DNA of 64,000 bases, taken from the NCBI RefSeq assembly GCF_030272615.1, contig NC_081413.1, positions 552,883,136-552,947,135 of the forward strand, in the 5' to 3' direction. Source of the stretch: Cryptomeria japonica (Eukaryota; Streptophyta; Pinopsida; Cupressales; Cupressaceae). The first letter of the stretch is position 1; each line of letters opens with the position of its first letter. Under the pieces are notes generated by a model. The model was not told the DNA's origin. It was given only the letters and a program-made list of their open reading frames with translations, and made no database searches. The position numbers and the translations under genes were made by a program. Positions 35,244-44,809 of this stretch are shown piece by piece.

Positions 35244-37173
35244 CTAAGTTGTTGATGGATCATCACAAATGATCCTCTTTGCCGCATTGCTCGGCTCTGA
35301 AGGATCCTGCACAAGAAAACAAACCATGATTAATATTAGTTATATTATATAATTCACATTCGAAAAGTTAGCATAAAAATGAACTATAATTGAACTATTC
35401 ATGTTTACCTCATCTCCACGTTTTCTCTTCAGCTTTGTAGGACTCTTGATGTATGTCTTTGGTAGAGGAGGTATGTTTTCAATATTTTCATACACAACCT
35501 ACATATGTTTAGAAACATGACATTGATACAAGTTAGCATATAATTGTCACTGATAATAACAAATTATATCTACTAATCACAAAATAAAATAAATACATCT
35601 ACTCGAGGCATCTCTTCGTCTTCTTCATCTTCAGGTATACTGGGTGTAGTCATCAAGGATGTGAAGCCAAGAATTCTCTGTATATATACACAACAAGTAT
35701 ATGAAACTATCAATCTATGTCTAGACGTGTATAATCACTATAAGTTATTTAAACTATTCATTCAATCATATTTGCATTCAATTACCTTTCCCTTGTCTCC
35801 AACTGCACTACTAGATCCTAAATCACAATGCCCCGCACTCATGTTGCTTGTGCCCTACAAGAGTAAAATAAGATATACATGCAAGTTACTACATAATCTA
35901 ATTAATACCAATATAAATGATTAGCATGTATGTACAATAAAATACAAACGACTAGGTGCAATAATATATGTACCGTCAAGCTATCAAGGCCAAATGAAAT
36001 GGTTGACAAGGTGCCCTCCTAAATCTGTCTCAACTCCTCCTTGGTCATCAACTGTTAAATAGACCATGTAAACAAAAATTAGTACTTAATATTATCTAGA
36101 TTATAAATATTCATTTAAAATATAACATGAACTGTGAAATACAAATCTTACCACTACATCATCAATGTATGATGACGGTGCCTCCTCACCTCTAGCATGT
36201 GAGGACTCCCCAGGGTATCCTCTAGTCTGTGTCATAACATTTAGTGCATCATGCATCTCATGCACCTCATAATCTGCACTGTCCGTAGAAGGATCAATAG
36301 GTTGTCCAACTGGACCCAAGCATACATGCCCACACATGACACAACTATGGGGCACGCATATGTGTGGAGCCGAGGATGACATGTCAGCACCACCGGATGT
36401 ACTGCTACCATCAAAAGTAGGCTGAGCTACTAACCCATCTTGAGAAACCAAAAGGCTACTCAAAGAGTGAATAGCCGATATGGTCTGTGAAGCCGCCTCA
36501 CAAATGATATCAGGATGTTGCACTGCAGGTGGGGGATCAACAAGAGGAGGGGGGACATATGGGCCCTGGACTACTCTGACTTCCCCAGGTCTATTTTGGG
36601 GCATACCTAAACCTACACCCTGGAAAAGTTGGATGTCAAAGTAGTTAACATGTTTGCGTAAAAAAAACTCAGCATACAATTTTTTTATGAAATAGAAGGG
36701 GACATCAAGATTTTTGTTGGGTGGTTTGTCGAAAACCATCCACCAACGATCCCAAAAAAATTTCACAATACCATCATTTGTGCACCATTTAATAGAAAGT
36801 TTTGTTTTTCTGGGGTCTACAGGTTGACCAGTGCAGGGATTCACAAATAATGAGGCGATAGCGGCTTTGGATATCTCGAGATCCTTGATATCCTTATATG
36901 ACAAGCCATCCGCATATTTTTTCCTCATAGAATCTTGCCACAAAAGGGTGGCATTGTGCTCCTCAGTCATGGTTTCCATACTCTTTATGATCGACATGAG
37001 AGGATCAAACATTGGGTTTAGACGAGGGATCCTATGATATACATCTGCAATCCCCCTCAATTCATTCAAATTTTGTGCAATCAAATCCTGAATTGAGGGT
37101 GGGTTTGGCAAAGGAGGGTTTGGTTGTTGTAGTTGTGATTCATCAATGTTTTCATTGTTCCCCCATTTTTAAC
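35244..37173 (-). pseudogene. Six-exon accessory gene of the DNA transposon, copy 1
   Basis: I do not recognise this protein. Inferred coding exons on the minus strand: 37,173-36,152, 36,051-35,974, 35,854-35,786, 35,677-35,597, 35,498-35,409 and 35,306-35,244 (stop TAG). Every intron starts GT and ends AG, and every coding exon after the first has a length divisible by three, so all joins are phase 0. Exon 1 is open for 336 codons. It has a Pro-rich start (NPPSIQDLIAQNLNELRG), a charged helical part, a Trp-rich patch (FFWDRWWMVF), a Pro-rich middle and a Cys cluster (CVPHSCVMCGHVC) that could bind a metal. The C-terminal exons carry an acidic run (EDEEDEE) and a basic KLKRKRG stretch that looks like a nuclear signal. 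Breaks: TAG in exon 2 and a 2-bp loss near 37,160. A DNA-binding helper of the transposase is a guess. The first ATG is unknown; an upstream exon is likely. Confidence 0.75.
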
Positions 37174-37427
37174 CTAATTGAATGTAAACAATTGAATTTA
37201 GTTAAAAAATTTAAACAATTTTGTATTTGATTTTAAAAAACCTAGTTTTCATGAAAAAAACCATATTTTCAATGAAAAATCAAATAAACATTAACAAAAA
37301 ATACAAAAAATGAATGAAAATGATTGAAAACAATAAAATTCTTACCTTTCAATCTATTTTTTAGCCATTTTTTGCCAAAACTCCGGATATCGGGTACAAT
37401 CGGATATCGTATTTTTATAAAATCATG

Positions 37428-37459
37428 CAGCCTGTGAGTTAAAAATGACTCACGGGTTG
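37428..37459. repeat. Conserved hairpin upstream of the accessory gene, copy 1
   Basis: CAGCCTGTGAGT and ACTCACGGGTTG can pair over 12 positions, two of them G-T type, around an 8-base loop. The same hairpin with a perfect stem is at 59,980-60,011. Confidence 0.75.
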
Positions 37460-37504
37460 TCACTATCGAAATATATTTGTCTCAAAAAATTGGATATCCA
37501 ATTT

Positions 37505-37745
37505 TTATACTTAAATTACTTTAAAATAACATATATAATATAGTAATATATTATATAATATATTATTATATTATATAATACATATTGTATTATATTATAA
37601 AATATAATTATATATTATATAATACGTATTATATAATATATTACTATATTATATTATATAATATATAATATATTATTATATTATATTATATAATATATAT
37701 AATATAATATAATAATATATTATATAATACGTATTATATAATATA
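37505..37745. repeat. TATAATATATTA-type AT repeat
   Basis: Pure A+T in short TATAATA units. In the second transposon copy the matching AT block (59,395-59,965) runs uninterrupted to the terminal region. Here it is broken at about 37,750 and resumes near 44,490. Confidence 0.9.
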
Positions 37746-37759
37746 ATAAGAGACTAGCA

Positions 37760-39010
37760 GGTTCCAGTCAAGAATTCACTGATTTCTAGCAGGCTTCTTA
37801 ATTACTGTACGGGGTGGGAGGGAGGACAAAAGGGGAAAGTTGCTCGCCCTACTATTCGGCTGGGGGTTAATTAATCTGGGGCAAGTTAATTAATCCAAGA
37901 CAGGCTTATTCTAGCGAGCTAATTAATTAAGGCAGGTTAATTAATCCGGGGTGGGAAACTCTAGTGACTCCTGCGCTGGATCGAATCCCCCCCTATTATA
38001 TTAGTTGTCCGGCTGGCCATATCCATCCATCTAATAATAGTGATGAGTGCTCAGATCCATTCAGTAGTGGGAGGCATCCATCTGTATCAATGTGTGGTCA
38101 GCTGGCCATATCCATCTGTATCGGTGTCCATCCATCCGCCCCTCTCCCGCTTGTATGTTTCTTATATCTGCTCTACCTATCCATCTCTTTTCCTGAGAAA
38201 GTGTTCACCAGTTCGGGTAAATTGGTTGAGGTTCCTCACTCCTGATGGTAAGCTGGGAGGACATCATGGGGTGGGTGAAAGTAAGGTGACCCATTTTCCA
38301 ACCCTTCATCTGCATGCATTCATCAGCAAGAAGGGGAGGATTTCCTCTTCATCGGCACGGCAAGTCTATTCTCCTCTTAGTTCACCATCTAGGGTGGGTT
38401 TGGTCTCCTCATGGAAGGTCTTTTACTGTGAACCCGAGCAAAGCATGCACAGAATTCACCCTCAGTAATGCCAGCGTGGTCAGCTGGCAGAAACACATCT
38501 GCATGATCGATCTAGTTCAACCCGCATAAGGTGTTAGTTTTTAGGGGAAGACAGTTCAACCCACGTAGATTAAGCTTGCGGGGTGCCTTTCATACACGTC
38601 GAGAAACAAGAAATACGCTATAACTCCCATGCCCCAAAAGGATAGGCTATAGGGCCTCACTTCTATCGAACTAGAAAGGGGGGGGAAATGTTATGTTGTA
38701 GAAGCTGCATTTTAACATCCAAATCTTTAAGAAAGACCGGTTCCGACCCCCATAGAATAGTAGGGCCATCTCATTCTCAATTCCACCAGCCATTGAGGAT
38801 TGTCTGAGCTTTATTGGGACCCTTGTCCCGCTTGAACCGCTCATGGTACCTCGAACCCATGGACCTTACTAACCGGGAGAGGGATGAAACGACGATTCAT
38901 TATATACTTATTGTGATTAGGCCAAAATCCACGGTGGCTAATAAGTGCCTGTCGATAAACATCTCCGCTTTCAACCCTCATCCATCCTTTTATCCCAGGC
39001 AAACATTCCT
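37760..39010. other. GC-richer DNA, possibly of mitochondrial origin
   Basis: Base composition and style (GTACGGGGTGGGAGGG, direct repeats of GGCCATATCCATC near 38,015 and 38,105, GACCCCCATAGAATAG, GAACCCATGGACC) differ from the nuclear DNA around it and resemble plant mitochondrial intergenic DNA. I recognise no mitochondrial gene, so the origin is a suspicion supported mainly by the nearby plastid fragment. Confidence 0.3.
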
Positions 39011-39949
39011 CCTGTAATAGTTGGTACCGCATCATTTATTCTTCATGGCAAGAGTGGGTCATCTTTCCCTTTTTGTGTTGGAGTCCTAATTCGTGCTATA
39101 TTACCTTGGTTCAAGTCTTTAATGTGTCCTCAAATCCTTTTTCTAGTCATTTAAGTCAAGTTCAGACAATTGATTGAACTCTTTGAACACGTTGAACCAT
39201 TTTGAACTGGGTTCAATAGGTTCATTAGGTTCCATAGGTTCCAAGGTGTTCAGAAAAAGTTTCTCGTACTAACATTTTCTCTAAGTGTTTTGCAGCGGCT
39301 CTTCCAAAAGTTCCTCCTGTTCGGTGATATAGCATTTGATTTGAACTTATTGAACTGAGTTCAAAGGGTCAAATATGTTCAACACAGCAAGTGGTCAACA
39401 GTTTGATGCGGCGTACATCTTGAACTACTTGAACACTCAAGAAGTTGGTTTAAGATGTTCATATGGGTTCAATATTGGTGGGTCCCGCAGTTTCTAATGT
39501 TTTGGGAAGTGCATTCATTGCTAAATACAGGGAGGTAGAACCATATCTTAAAGTGATGTCATTCTTTGGATTTTTCAAAGTAAGTAAACATTTTGGGAAC
39601 TGGCAATTTCTTAAAGCACGCCGCCATGCATTCAATGCATGCGTGCGAAGGTCTAATCCGCCAACTTGCCACGTCCAGACTGAAATTGTGAAATCATTGC
39701 AGTTAATGTATCTATATCATTACCTTTGCTAGTAAGGTATGAAAATTATTTGTGTTCTGCATTCATTACTTGCTGCTGGACTTTTGTATATGTTATCCCT
39801 GGATAGAAGTCTTTCTTGCTGCTAGCCGTCGTCCAATTATACCACTGTGAAGGTGAGTCTTTCCTTATTTTCTCCAGTGTTTTCCCTTGCATTTTCTCTC
39901 ATACAGAAGGTTTCATTGGAATCAAATTTAGGTTTCTTGTTTTGAAGTT
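39011..39949. other. Upstream region of the long unknown coding region
   Basis: Contains repeated TTGAAC and GGTTCAATAGG phrases (39,160-39,480). A donor-like GAAGGTGAGTC at about 39,848 and acceptor-like TTTCTCTCATACAG near 39,906 suggest a small intron in a leader. No protein is seen. Confidence 0.4.
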
Positions 39950-42900
39950 ATGAAGTCCACTCTGCATTTGTTTGGAAACGTCTTTAGCTTGGCATCCACA
40001 GAAGCCATAGTTAGTGATACTGACCTGAAAGGAGAGAGCCTTGAAGAGTTGAAAGAAAGGGTGTTCAAGGGTATTGATAAGTCTTTTTGTATAGACATTT
40101 TGAGTAGTGGACTTTTAGAAGCCACAGCCTTTCCTCCAGCAATTCCTTGCCCAGAGTTAGTTCGGGAATGTATTGCTAGATACGACCCAGTATCTGAAAC
40201 TATTAAGAGAGATATTGGCGAAACCCTACTTGCCATTAATCGTGAGGTGATTGCTTCAATTTTTAAGATACCGGATTACCAATTTTTTAATTTTTCTCCT
40301 GCCCAGTCAATCAGTGAGTTCAATGCAGACAGAGCCCGACACCAAAATAATGTGGCAAAGTTCTGGTTGAAGGTCCCTCAGAGAGGTGGTTCTAGGTTAC
40401 CCAAAAATCCTAACAAGAACCACATGTTGCCACATATCCATGATGTGATGCTTCTGTTGCATCGAGCCGGAGGTTCCATCGAAGCTTATAGTTTTGATGA
40501 TTGGATTTATTGCTATGTGCAATTAGTTCTGGAAGGAAAACAATATTTGGATTGGGCAGAGTTAATTGTTGATTCAATGAGAGAGCAGTTGAGTCTAGCC
40601 AAGTAGTTTCAACAAAACTTCTTCATGTCCTCATATCTCTTGTATTGTCTAGCTTGTGTTAAGGAGTTAAGAGGTGTACCAAAGCAGCTCACTGAGGAAG
40701 ATGTTCCCGTGTATGAGTTCTATCCTATGCTGCAAAAAGACAACGCCCTACAAGATTTCAGAAGGATACACAATGCATTCCTGGGTGATATGTGTCATGA
40801 ACTGAAGAGTACAAAAGCTAAATGGATTTCAGATGATGCACAGACCTTGATTAAGAAGTTCAGTAGTTTTTACATCTAGTTCCCACGCTTTTGCTATATA
40901 CGGGTAGGAGGCTTTGAAGAGGAACCCTTCAAACTCCCTCACTTCTATTTTGATTGTTTTGTTTTAACAAAAGTATGCAGGCAACTAACCTCTGTGATCA
41001 AGAAGGCACAGCCTAAGGACAAGTGGGAAGGTCATTTTCCCATACAATTGGGAGTGTTGTCTTGTAATTCAATGTCTGATGCACTAAGTATAGGAGCAGA
41101 CCTTAGGAATTTTAATTTCTCTCTGTATTCTGAAAGGAAAGGGTTTGACAATAAGGGATTTTCTCGGAGCCTTGGCCTAATGCCTTATCTTCCCACGCCA
41201 CAGTTAGAAGATTTCTGGGAAGACTGTACAGATGAACTTGAAGTTTTAAAAAGGGAAAACATGAGACTGGTGCTAGAACAGGTTGTCTCTTTGCAAATAA
41301 AGTTAGACACTAAAGGGCTTGAAGAGGATTATCTTGAATTGTTTGAACCAAGATATTTAGCTCATGCAGAGACTGAAATGCTCCCAATTAATTGGGATGA
41401 GGAGGAAAATGATGACATACAATTGAGGACCAAACAAGTTCTAGAAAGAACCGTGGCATGGGTGGCTAAAAAGAAAGCAATAAAGTCAGGTGCCAAGTCC
41501 CTTTCTGCAAGAAATAATAAGGATCCTCCATCTTCACCAAAATGTCCTTCTAACAGTGCTCTTGTTTGTGCAGGTAAGGATACCAAGTCACCTCAGCCTA
41601 GATGCAGATCTAGTCCAACTCTGGATTTTAGTACCCCTTGGCATACTTGATCACGAAGTATCGCCCAGAGGAAGATGGACCAGGTCAAGGATATGGGAGT
41701 AAAGGATGTTGTGCGCTTGAGGCTCAGATTTTTGAAATTGAAGATTTGGATGGTGAAGTTGCTTGTGCTCTGGACTCCCAAATAGTGACTGTGGCTATGA
41801 CACCACCGCCAAAGATGATTGAAGGAGCTACTCATTCCGCTGTGACTCCTAAATGGTTAACAACCTCAGTGAACAAGAAAAGGAGCTTTCTTCTTGTGAC
41901 CATTCCAATTCAGGAAATGGTTGCTAAGTACACACAGAAGAATCCAAAGCCGAAAAGGTTCAAGACCACCGCTCACCTAAACAATGATGAAGAAACTGGA
42001 AAATGGATGGCCAAAATTGCATCATACAAACCGAAAGATGAAAATAGAGAGGCTGGTCCTGATGATTTTGAGATCACAAAAGTAGAGTTGGGAAAAATGA
42101 GCAGAGATACAGACAACCATTTTTTCCAAGTGTCAGCAAAGAAAATGTTTACCAGGTCAGAGAAGGATGGACGGGAGAAAAGAGAACTAAAACGACACAC
42201 AAGTGTTTTGGCTCAGTTCATCGATAGTATCGGTTGCCTTGGAGCAATTCTAATATCCCATGCTGCTGAGAACTTCAACCCAACTTCTCCGGAAAACAAG
42301 AGGTTGATGAACCAAGTTCAACGGGCTAAGAGCACTACTGAAGCAGTTGAGAAGTGGATTGAACAAATAATCAAAGACGGTGAGAAGTACATTACTGACT
42401 CCCAAAGATTGTGTGATGAAATACAAAGCCTTATTTCTGAAATTCAAAACCAGCTCATGTCATGGGAGAAAGAAGAGCACAAATGGCAAAATATCCTACC
42501 TCTGTTTGCCAAAATAGAAGAATATGGGACTACCAGGTTTCTGACAGAACATTCAATTAAGCTAGTGGCCGATGAATGTCAGCTTTTCGTGCTGAAGAAA
42601 ACTATCATTTGGCGAGTGCTTACCTTCTAGTCGATAATTATAGATGCAAGGACCTCTATTTATGAACTCCAGGATCTGCAAAGTAGTATAGTCAAGGATA
42701 ATAAGGTGGTTAATCCCGATCATGACTGGGAGTTAGGAATCTGCGGCTCAAGCACACAGGAAGAAATCAAATCTTTCCGGTTGAACATGGAGAAGATCAG
42801 AGTCAAGGGTAGCTTCACACCGGAGGATATAACCAAGGTGGCTAGGATCGAATCTATCATTTTCATTAGGAATGATCAGCTGCCGAAACACTCAGAGAAG

Positions 42901-43041
42901 ATGGTGCAACATAGGTGGAATAAAGAGGTGGCAAAGGTGAAACTCAATGCAATGAAAGTCTCAAGCCAATCCATGGTTCAAGAACTTACAACTTCTCATG
43001 ACACCCGCGAAGATGGGGAAGATGACAATGATGGAATATGA
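39950..43041 (+). pseudogene. Long unknown coding region, about 1,000 codons, interrupted
   Basis: From the ATG at 39,950 one frame runs to about 41,640, broken by TAG at 40,604 and 40,877. It then shifts frame into a second stretch from about 41,638 to the TGA at 43,041, broken by TAG at 42,628. The amino-acid pattern is protein-like throughout and no introns are needed. N-terminal part: charged and helical (ESLEELKERVFKG, IGETLLAINREVIASIFKIP). Middle: an acidic segment and a Ser/Pro/Lys linker (41,480-41,640). C-terminal part: a long coiled-coil-like region (42,330-42,480, EKWIEQIIKDGEKY, LISEIQNQLMSWEKEE). I do not recognise it. The N-terminal style recalls the extra open reading frames of some plant gypsy elements, but no terminal repeats or polymerase genes were found near it. 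Confidence 0.5.
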
Positions 43042-43971
43042 CATAATGCACCAATTTAGGACTAGTTTCCTTTATTTTTAAAACATTTCTCATAGTTATG
43101 CAAAGACTTCGGGACATCTGTCCCAAAATACTTCTTGTTGGTTTTGTAACTGTTTTACCGGGGAGTGGTCGAGTTTTTAGGGAGAGCGCTCCCGTTTAAA
43201 CTATAAATTAAGTAAAACAGATGGTAGAAGGGTTAGATTTTAGTAACTAATTTTGTGAGCTTTGACTCAAATTTTTGCTTTGGCATTTTCTGTTTTTAAT
43301 CAAAGGAAGAATCAGATGGTTGAGATCTGTTATGGAAAAAGATTGGCAGATGTATTTTTGTGTCATTGTTGCATAAGGATATATATATGAAATCTGATCG
43401 TATTGTTTTGGGGGAGAAGGAAGAACTGTGTATTTTGAATCTGAATAGATAACATGTCTTTGCATATGTTCATCTGATCAAGTAACAGTAATTGATCATT
43501 TCATTACAGTATTTCATTCTTCCTCTGATGTTCTTTCCTTTGAATGTGTTGTTTACTCTAGAAAAGATTCATGATTGAGGGCGGATTTATTTTTCTTGAA
43601 TCTGTTCATCTTTTGTTAATTTAGGTGGAGAAAGTATATTGAACTTTGTTTCAATTGTTGTTGTTGCATGCATTGAAAAATTAAGGAAAATAACTTACAT
43701 TGTTTGTGAGACATGTGGAAAATTTCAGCCTTTCATCCAAGAATGAAATAGGTGGCCTTACACGCTTTCTGGTTAAAAGCTTTCATTCAGATAAAAACAA
43801 AACACATTCCATGAAAAACCAAGATAGAGAGCTGTACCTATGCAAAAATTCAGAGGGAAGTGATTTGAACAACACTTACCCAACTATTCAGTGAATCATT
43901 TGTTCTTAGAATAAGGTAAAAAAATTTAAGATTAATCATTTAAAAATAAAGAGCAAATCTATTCACTAACA
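43042..43971. other. Downstream of the unknown coding region, no gene seen
   Basis: AT-richer sequence with no recognised protein or repeat; probably a 3' untranslated region followed by unassigned DNA. Confidence 0.45.
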
Positions 43972-44252
43972 ATAGTACAAGCTCCCATAGCAATTACATA
44001 TTTTGGTTCAGGCATTTGTTCATATAATCTCACTAAAGAAGGAGCCATTTTCATGGTCACGGTTTCGGCTGTTATAAGTAAGTCGGCTTACCTAGGACTG
44101 GATCTTGGCACCAAACCATAACGATCAAAGTCTAATCGCGAACCTATTAATGAAGCAAATTCGATAAAACAACAACTAGTACCATAAAGGAGCGGTCATA
44201 GACTAGAGAGTCTCGCCCAATTGGACAGATCGTTTAGAGTAGTGGAAATCAC
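43972..44252 (-). pseudogene. ndhK: Chloroplast ndhK fragment (nuclear plastid insertion)
   Basis: On the minus strand this encodes the N-terminal half of the K subunit of the chloroplast NADH dehydrogenase-like complex, which transfers electrons around photosystem I. Recognisable pieces are [45 protein letters not shown] and [20 protein letters not shown]; these include the conserved Cys-Cys of the iron-sulfur site. It stops after the segment ACTI and lacks the C-terminal half. In-frame stops (one after LSSL, one after SSPR) show it is dead. No other plastid gene flanks it, so it is a short insertion, possibly by way of mitochondrial DNA. Confidence 0.92.
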
Positions 44253-44420
44253 ATATGTACATATGTACATATGTATATATGTACATATGTATATATGTAC
44301 ATATGTATATATGTACATATGTATATATGTACATATGTATATATGTACATATGTATATATGTACATATGTATATATGTACATATGTATATATGTACATAT
44401 GTACATATATATATATATAG
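44253..44420. repeat. 16-bp tandem repeat ATGTACATATGTATAT
   Basis: About ten nearly perfect copies, beginning at the last base of the ndhK fragment. The unit is close to its own reverse complement, so translations on both strands look alike. Confidence 0.95.
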
Positions 44421-44489
44421 CTCGCCTTCCTTCTCGACTAACGTGGCGCCACCCCTAACTTTTTAGAACCAACTCCTAGTTCCTCGTTC

Positions 44490-44733
44490 TATATAATTAT
44501 ATAATATAGATTATATAATATATATTATATATTATATAACATGTAATATATAATATTACATTATATATTATATAATATATTTTTTAATTTAAAATTACAA
44601 ATAAAAATCGGATATCTGATTTGCCTAGGTAATTACCATGCCAAGGTAACTGACACCCAGGCCAAGAAAAAAGTCAACATGAATTTTTGCGTTTTTAGGT
44701 GAGTGGAGAAGGCTATTTTTTTCACATCGCCAC
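44490..44733. mobile_element. Subterminal region of the DNA transposon, right end
   Basis: Resumed AT block, then a GGATATC palindrome (44,606-44,621), then about 140 bp that match, in reverse complement, the start of the second copy at 59,213-59,400. Confidence 0.85.
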
Positions 44734-44764
44734 TTTTTGGCCCCCCATGATCCTGCACTAACCC
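44734..44764 (-). repeat. Right terminal inverted repeat
   Basis: Reverse complement reads GGGTTAGTGCA, GGATCATGG, GGGGCCAAAA. It pairs with the left end and is nearly identical to the start of the second copy at 59,213. It is followed by the CTAT duplication at 44,765-44,768. Confidence 0.85.
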
Positions 44765-44768
44765 CTAT

Positions 44769-44809
44769 TGTACTTTTCATTGAGCTCTTGATCTTGGCAA
44801 AATCTCACA
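44769..44809 (+). mobile_element. 3' LTR, right part (41 bp)
   Basis: Identical to the last bases of the 5' LTR (18,145-18,185), ending AATCTCACA, and followed by ATACT, which nearly repeats the GTACT before the 5' LTR. Confidence 0.9.

Larger units (their letters stand above)
37750..44490. other. 6.7-kb insertion within the AT block of the transposon
   Basis: Absent from the equivalent place in the second copy at 59,213. Both borders lie in AT repeats, so exact ends and any duplication cannot be read. It contains GC-richer organelle-like DNA, a long unknown coding region, a plastid ndhK fragment and a 16-bp tandem repeat. Confidence 0.65.
20389..44764. mobile_element. 24.4-kb DNA transposon with terminal inverted repeats
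   Basis: The element splits the 3' LTR of the surrounding retroelement. It is bounded by imperfect terminal inverted repeats and a CTAT duplication. Inside, left to right: subterminal DNA with a nested solo LTR, a purine tract, a dyad minisatellite, a transposase pseudogene (plus strand), two large arrays of a 359-bp repeat, an ATTCATTAAATGAAT minisatellite, a six-exon gene (minus strand), AT-rich DNA with a 6.7-kb later insertion, and the right end. The 4-bp duplication is known for superfamilies such as Sola, Chapaev and Ginger, and excludes hAT (8 bp), Mutator (about 9 bp) and CACTA or Harbinger (3 bp). I cannot assign the superfamily from sequence alone. A second copy starts at 59,213. 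Confidence 0.85.

Noticed and set aside
38600-39000. Ribosomal or transfer RNA gene in the GC-richer stretch
   Set aside because: I looked for rRNA core sequences and tRNA cloverleaf boxes and found none that I could support.
44203-44466. Frames of Tyr-Ile-Cys-Thr repeats
   Set aside because: Translation of the 16-bp tandem repeat on both strands.
20389-44764. hAT, Mutator, CACTA or Harbinger transposon
   Set aside because: The 4-bp duplication does not fit their 8, 9 or 3 bp, the ends do not begin CACTA, and the transposase motifs differ.
20389-44764. Helitron or Polinton (Maverick)
   Set aside because: Inverted ends and a target duplication exclude a Helitron. No DNA polymerase, capsid or integrase genes of Polinton type are present.
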